A DNA stretch of 64,000 nucleotides, taken from the NCBI GenBank assembly GCA_001828855.1, contig MHZT01000024.1:1-64000 (forward strand), in the 5' to 3' direction. The notes under the pieces are model-generated. The model ran no database searches, was not told the DNA's origin, and worked only from the letters and a program-made list of their open reading frames with translations. The first letter of the stretch is position 1. Every line of letters begins with the position of its first letter. The DNA comes from Rhodobacterales bacterium RIFCSPHIGHO2_02_FULL_62_130. GTDB taxonomy: Bacteria > Pseudomonadota > Alphaproteobacteria > Rhodobacterales > Rhodobacteraceae. The translations under genes and the position numbers were made by a program. Below are positions 62,399-64,000 of this stretch, in pieces.

Positions 62399-62503
62399 TT
62401 AAGAGCGCAGGTATTTTATCAGTGCGGCGATGATCAGCCCTACCAGAACGACAAGCACCAGCATCCACAGCCAGCCAAATCCCATGCCAAATCCGGTCAT
62501 CAT
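62399..62503 (-). CDS. 34-residue single-pass membrane peptide next to copA
   Basis: AAGGAG lies 8 bases before ATGATG at 62498-62503. The 34 codons give a Gly/Met-rich start (MMTGFGMGFG), one hydrophobic segment (WLWMLVLVVLVGLIIAAL) and a basic end (IKYLRS). It lies 59 bp after the copA stop on the same strand. Size, ribosome site and clean composition support a real small protein that could modulate CopA, which is inference. Confidence 0.7.
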   Translation of the reverse strand: MMTGFGMGFGWLWMLVLVVLVGLIIAALIKYLRS

Positions 62504-62562
62504 CCGTCTTCTCCTTCGCTTGGGCCCCGCTCAGGGGCGGTTGTGGACCTTGCGGCCCGGTT

Positions 62563-64000
62563 TCAGATCCGCGTGGCCCGCAGGCGCAGGGCATTCAGAA
62601 CCACCGAAATTGACGACGCGCTCATGGCGAAGGCGGCAAACATCGGGCTGATGAGCATGCCGGTGAAGGGGTAAAGCAACCCTGCCGCCACTGGCACACC
62701 CGCCGCGTTGTAGATCAGCGCAAAGAACAGGTTCTGACGGATGTTGCGCATGGTTGCTTGCGACAGCCGTCGCGCCCGTACGATGCCGTCGAGGTTGCCT
62801 TTCACGAGCGTGAACCCAGCGCTTTCGATGGCGACATCCGCGCCCGTGCCCATGGCGATGCCGACATCGGCCTGCGCCAAGGCGGGCGCGTCGTTGACGC
62901 CATCCCCGGCCATCGCGACGCGGTGCCCCGCAGCTTGAAGTTCAGCAATGATCCGCGCCTTGTCTTGCGGCAACACATCGGCGCGGATTTCATCAATGCC
63001 AAGGCGGGCGGCGACGGCACGGGCGGTGCGTTCATTGTCGCCGGTGGCCATGATGATGCGCAGGCCAAGGTCGTGCAGTGCCTTCAGCGCGGCTGGGGTG
63101 GTTTCCTTCACTGGGTCAGCGACAGAGACCATGCCTGCAATTGCTCCGTCCAAGACTACAAACATCACGGTTTCGCCTTGGTCGCGGCGCTGGTCGGCGC
63201 GCGCCACCAGATCGGTGGCGTTCAGGCCCATGTCCTCGACCAACCGCAGGTTGCCAAGCGCAACCGCGTGGCCGTCGACAATGCCGCGCACACCCTTGCC
63301 AGTGATCGCCTCGAAATCAGTGGTGGCGGCAAGGTCCACGCCTTTGTCTTCCGCCCCACGCACGATGGCTTCGGCAAGGGGATGCTCGGACCCGCGCTCC
63401 AGCGAGGCGGCAAGGCGCAGCACTTCGGCTTCGCCATGACCGGGTTCGGCAAGCACGGCGATCAGGCGGGGTTTGCCTTCGGTTAGGGTGCCGGTCTTGT
63501 CGACGATCAGCGTGTCGATCTTTTCGAACCGCTCCAGTGCTTCAGCGTTCTTGATCAGCACACCGGCCTGTGCGCCGCGACCGGTGGCTGTCATGATCGA
63601 CATCGGCGTCGCAAGGCCAAGCGCGCAAGGGCAGGCAATGATCAGCACTGCCACAGCCGCAACCAGACCGTAAGACAGAGCCGGATCCGGCCCCCAGACC
63701 GCCCAGGCGATGAAGGACAGCACGGCAACCGCGATCACCGCAGGCACGAACAGGCCTGAGACATGATCGGCATATTTCTGAATCGGCGCGCGCGACCGCT
63801 GCGCTTTGGCGACCATCTCGACGATCTGGGAAAGCATCGTATCGGCGCCAACACGCGTGGCACGGATGATCAGCGATCCGGTGCCGTTGATCGTGGCTCC
63901 GGTTACGGGATCGTCCGCCACCTTTTCGACGGGCAGCGGTTCGCCGGAAATCATGCTTTCGTCGACCGAAGACCGCCCCTCGGAGACCAAGCCATCGACG
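62563..64000 (-). CDS. copA: CopA-type Cu(I)-exporting P1B-1 ATPase (N-terminus outside window)
   Basis: The frame is open to the right edge; about 479 C-terminal residues are visible. They include the TGES-like loop ([14 protein letters not shown]), [21 protein letters not shown], the HP motif (SEHPLAEAI) and [31 protein letters not shown] in helix 7 and [16 protein letters not shown] in helix 8 carry the Cu(I) subclass residues (YN and MxxSS). It exports Cu(I) to the periplasm. Distinct from the Zn/Cd/Pb ATPase at 12548. Confidence 0.94.
   Translation of the reverse strand, partial: VDGLVSEGRSSVDESMISGEPLPVEKVADDPVTGATINGTGSLIIRATRVGADTMLSQIVEMVAKAQRSRAPIQKYADHVSGLFVPAVIAVAVLSFIAWAVWGPDPALSYGLVAAVAVLIIACPCALGLATPMSIMTATGRGAQAGVLIKNAEALERFEKIDTLIVDKTGTLTEGKPRLIAVLAEPGHGEAEVLRLAASLERGSEHPLAEAIVRGAEDKGVDLAATTDFEAITGKGVRGIVDGHAVALGNLRLVEDMGLNATDLVARADQRRDQGETVMFVVLDGAIAGMVSVADPVKETTPAALKALHDLGLRIIMATGDNERTARAVAARLGIDEIRADVLPQDKARIIAELQAAGHRVAMAGDGVNDAPALAQADVGIAMGTGADVAIESAGFTLVKGNLDGIVRARRLSQATMRNIRQNLFFALIYNAAGVPVAAGLLYPFTGMLISPMFAAFAMSASSISVVLNALRLRATRI

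Noticed and set aside
1-64000. Insertion sequences, integrases or CRISPR array
   Set aside because: No transposase or integrase-like protein, terminal inverted repeats with target duplications, or regularly spaced repeats were found. The only repeat of note is the short OsmC direct repeat.

Overview
The window looks like an accessory replicon or genomic island of an alphaproteobacterium, most likely of the Rhodobacteraceae (Paracoccus/Roseobacter type). The reasons are the high GC content, the tightly packed ATGA-overlapping operons, the alphaproteobacterial arsenite oxidase with its AioXSR regulators, and a VirB-type conjugation cluster. I see no rRNA, tRNA, CRISPR array, transposase, integrase, partition gene or recognisable replication initiator. 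No gap between genes exceeds 300 bases. Both ends cut genes: a multicopper oxidase on the left and a Cu(I) ATPase on the right.

Region 1 (1-15.4 kb) combines metal efflux with envelope biogenesis. It holds the end of a multicopper oxidase, a TlpA-like thioredoxin, and a five-gene operon (SCO, PCuAC, SCO, M23 peptidase, DUF411). Next come lnt with a small membrane protein, an L,D-transpeptidase, a lipoprotein, a ZIP transporter plus multicopper oxidase opposite an MntR-type regulator, and an operon of a Zn/Cd/Pb ATPase, an isoprenylcysteine-methyltransferase-like protein, lspA, dsbB and dsbA. A PbrR/CadR-like MerR regulator is divergent from the ATPase. Three near-identical MerR-type promoters (19-bp spacer, CTCTAG/CTAGAG dyad) precede the SCO operon, lnt and the ATPase, so these units probably form one metal regulon.

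Region 2 (15.4-22.2 kb) holds a Cus-type RND copper/silver efflux operon (small Cys-rich protein, YtkA-like protein, CusB, CusA). It is followed by a second MerR unit with a MerF/MerT-like membrane protein and a YnfA-like protein.

Region 3 (22.2-44.1 kb) is an unusually complete arsenic island. It carries aioX-aioS-aioR-aioB-aioA-DUF2478; arsR-acr3-arsH; arsR-permease-thioredoxin-OsmC-CDF; an arsR::arsC fusion with gapdh and arsJ; arsR-arsO-arsK; and a UspA/SulP pair. Together they cover arsenite oxidation, arsenate reduction, arsenite efflux, arsenate export as 1-arseno-3-phosphoglycerate, and organoarsenical handling.

Region 4 (44.3-58.0 kb) is a conjugative type IV secretion cluster: a HTH protein, two small secreted proteins, then virB1, B2, B3, B4, a small lipoprotein, a VirB5/lytic-transglycosylase chimera, virB5, an unknown, B6, B8, B9, B10 and B11. 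No VirD4 or relaxase is seen. The virB11 frame runs into the terminator-like hairpin of the next, convergent module, which marks a likely junction.

Region 5 (58.0-64 kb) is a second copper module: CusF-like protein, cupredoxin, multicopper oxidase, TolC-family protein, small lipoprotein, His/Cys-rich secreted protein, a 34-residue membrane peptide and a CopA ATPase that runs off the edge.
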